From the NCBI GenBank assembly GCA_017476575.1, contig JAFUZO010000007.1:1-52213 (forward strand): a stretch of DNA of 52,213 nt, read 5' to 3'. Made by a program: the position numbers and the translations under genes. This document shows positions 51,115-52,213 of the stretch, piece by piece (positions within the stretch are counted from its first letter, which is position 1; each line of letters starts with the position of its first letter). Under the pieces are notes generated by a model, which was given only the letters and a program-made list of their open reading frames with translations, made no database searches and was not told where the DNA came from. This DNA comes from Bacteroidales bacterium (GTDB lineage Bacteria > Bacteroidota > Bacteroidia > Bacteroidales > UBA932).

Positions 51115-51400
51115 CTTTGTTTTGCATGATGCCGATAAAGGAAGTCATCTCCACTACTGGTTCTGCCTCAGAACGCACCGGGACCCGCAGCCAGCTCACA
51201 TCCTACAGCGGCTCAAGGAGAAAAGCCCACGAAAGAAGGATGTGCCACAAGCAAACCAGGTATTCTTCTTCAGCTATCTGTTGAATACCGGAGGCATCCA
51301 TCCAACACCGTAGACAAATCCGCCGTCATCCGCCTCATCCATCGTAATTTGTCGAGCCTCGAACCCGGACGAACCCGATGGTGGCGATGAACGGGAGCCC
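51115..51400. other. Stretch without a supportable gene
   Basis: About 290 bases between the broken TonB and the promoter of the antirepressor remnant. Short frames on both strands lack recognisable motifs, and I see no RNA gene or long repeat. Probably eroded coding DNA. Confidence 0.5.
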
Positions 51401-51431
51401 TTTGCCGCGTGGAATTCTTTTCGTAACTTTG
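51401..51431 (+). promoter_or_regulatory. -33/-7 promoter of the antirepressor remnant
   Basis: TTTG (51401-51404), a 19-base spacer and TAACTTTG (51424-51431), 29 bases before the ATG at 51460. Intact although the gene behind it is broken. Confidence 0.65.
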
Positions 51432-51459
51432 GCCACGGTCATAATTGTACTTGAGCGCC

Positions 51460-52037
51460 ATGACGAAGAAACAGGAAATACAACTCTTTGAGGAGAAGAA
51501 AGTCCGCACCATATGGGACGTGCGGCGGAGAAATGGTATTTTGCCATCGTGGATGTAGTGGGGGTCCTTGCAGACAGCAAAGACTACCTGACCGCAAGAA
51601 AATACTGGAACAAGCTGAAACTGCGGTTGAAAGAGGAAGGGAATGAAACGGTGACAAATTGTCACCAGTTGAAATTGACTGCAGCAGACGGCAAGATGCG
51701 TCTCACCGATGTTGCTGATCAGGAACAACTCTTCCGCCTCATCCAACCCATTCCCTCTCCCAAGGCAGAGCCTTTCAAGCAGTGGATGGCTCAAGTAGCG
51801 TCCAACCGCATCGACCAGATACAGGATCCTGAGCTTTCCATCGAACAGGCCATTGCCGACTACCGGCGCCTTGGCTACGGGGAGAAATGAATCAACCAGC
51901 ACATCAAGAGCATCGAGGTCCGTAAAGAGCTCACCGATGAGTAGGAGCGGAGCGGCGTACAGGACCAGCAGTATGCCCCCACCGACATCGTCACCAAGAC
52001 CTGGAGCGGGATGACTACGCTCGAACTTAGTATATGA
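51460..52037 (+). pseudogene. Broken Bro-N/phage-antirepressor-type gene
   Basis: Starts MTKKQEIQLFEEKKVRTIWD; a frameshift near 51518 leads into EKWYFAIVDVVGVLADSKDY and TARKYWNKLKLRLKEEGNET. It then has the DNA-binding-like HQLKLTAADGKMRLTDVADQ and EPFKQWMAQVASNRIDQIQD. After GYGEK a TGA (51888) replaces the expected Trp. The frame then continues INQHIKSIEVRKELTDE, a TAG (51942) again replaces Trp, and RSGVQ...TKTWSGMTT follows before homology ends. Such Bro-N proteins are common in mobile or phage-derived regions. The 3' end is cut by the IS-like element. Confidence 0.75.
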
Positions 52038-52213
52038 CAAAAAATATTTATTGTAATCTATTGATTATCAAGTAATTGATATTGCAAAAGACCTTGAAAT
52101 TTCGTAACTTTAAGGTATGTTAACTCTCACATTAACACCATGTTACGAACTTCTAAGGTCCACCACAGAAGTAGCGAATTGTATCAGTTTTTGCACAAAC
52201 ATTTTGGTAAAAG
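52027..52213 (+). mobile_element. Left end of an IS4-like insertion sequence (partial)
   Basis: Homology of the antirepressor gene stops near 52026 and the DNA becomes markedly AT-rich. About 110 bases later the transposase frame starts. The element runs off the window. The terminal inverted repeat cannot be confirmed without the right end. Confidence 0.55.
52140..52213 (+). CDS. IS4-like transposase, N-terminal 24 residues (partial)
   Basis: An ATG at 52140 opens MLRTSKVHHRSSELYQFLHK and continues HFGK to the window edge. This resembles the N-terminus of IS4-type transposases of Bacteroidales, in which a short helical region precedes a conserved segment on chromosomal arrangement KVQTV. Only 24 codons are visible, so the family call rests on resemblance plus context (AT-rich insertion in a broken gene). 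Confidence 0.5.
   Translation, partial: MLRTSKVHHRSSELYQFLHKHFGK

Noticed and set aside
51888..51944. TGA and TAG read as recoded Trp codons in the antirepressor gene
   Set aside because: Intact genes in the window use TGA and TAG as normal stops, and the same gene also has a frameshift, so decay explains it better.

Overview
The window reads as a chromosome segment of a GC-rich member of the Bacteroidales (Bacteroidota). The evidence is two SusC/SusD pairs, a hybrid two-component regulator, an ECF sigma/FecR pair, a 286-residue primary sigma factor of the Bacteroidota type, and many start-proximal boxes of the form TAnnTTTG, several with a TTTG or TTG 19-20 bases upstream. This is the promoter type described for this phylum. 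The exact genus cannot be fixed from the sequence alone; an Alistipes- or Cryptobacteroides-like lineage would fit the base composition.

Layout. (1) 0.1-10.9 kb: a glycan utilisation locus on the minus strand (GH43, SusC, SusD, GH43), with its hybrid two-component regulator divergent from it. (2) 10.9-30.5 kb: mostly core genes. They are an outer-membrane barrel and a giant TPR protein, an FtsE-type ATPase, endonuclease III, a THUMP-like methyltransferase, a phosphohexomutase, argS, rpoD, an HtrA protease, dnaN, a DEDDh exonuclease, a siderophore/cobalamin-type binding lipoprotein, tRNA-Thr(CGU), a BaiN-type flavoprotein and a GIY-YIG protein. (3) 30.5-39.8 kb: a second SusC/SusD locus controlled by an ECF sigma factor and a FecR anti-sigma factor. 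It has an STN-bearing SusC and two novel-looking surface lipoproteins, but no glycosidase. It is bracketed by a near-perfect 35-base direct repeat copied from the 3' end of the next gene. (4) 39.8-44.4 kb: a fucose-isomerase-fold protein, the SRP RNA with a textbook promoter, cytidine deaminase, an mnmA with a large insertion, and a rhodanese/metallo-beta-lactamase fusion lipoprotein. (5) 44.5-52.2 kb: a decaying accessory zone. Small live genes (yccF-like, dtd, a hydrolase, yqeY, a GNAT) lie among at least eight broken genes and palindromic repeats. The window ends in the start of an IS4-like transposase inserted in a broken phage-type antirepressor gene.

How the parts work together. The two Sus-type loci would each bind and import an oligosaccharide. 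The first has its own arabinan/xylan-type hydrolases and senses the sugar through a periplasmic propeller domain. The second uses transporter-coupled sigma signalling, from the STN domain of SusC to FecR to the ECF sigma factor. The rpoD product is the sigma factor expected to read the TAnnTTTG promoters found throughout the window. The most unusual observations are the repeat-bracketed enzyme-free PUL, the terminator immediately in front of argS, the rhodanese-MBL lipoprotein, the enlarged MnmA, and a long inverted repeat at the start of the metal-chelate binding protein gene.
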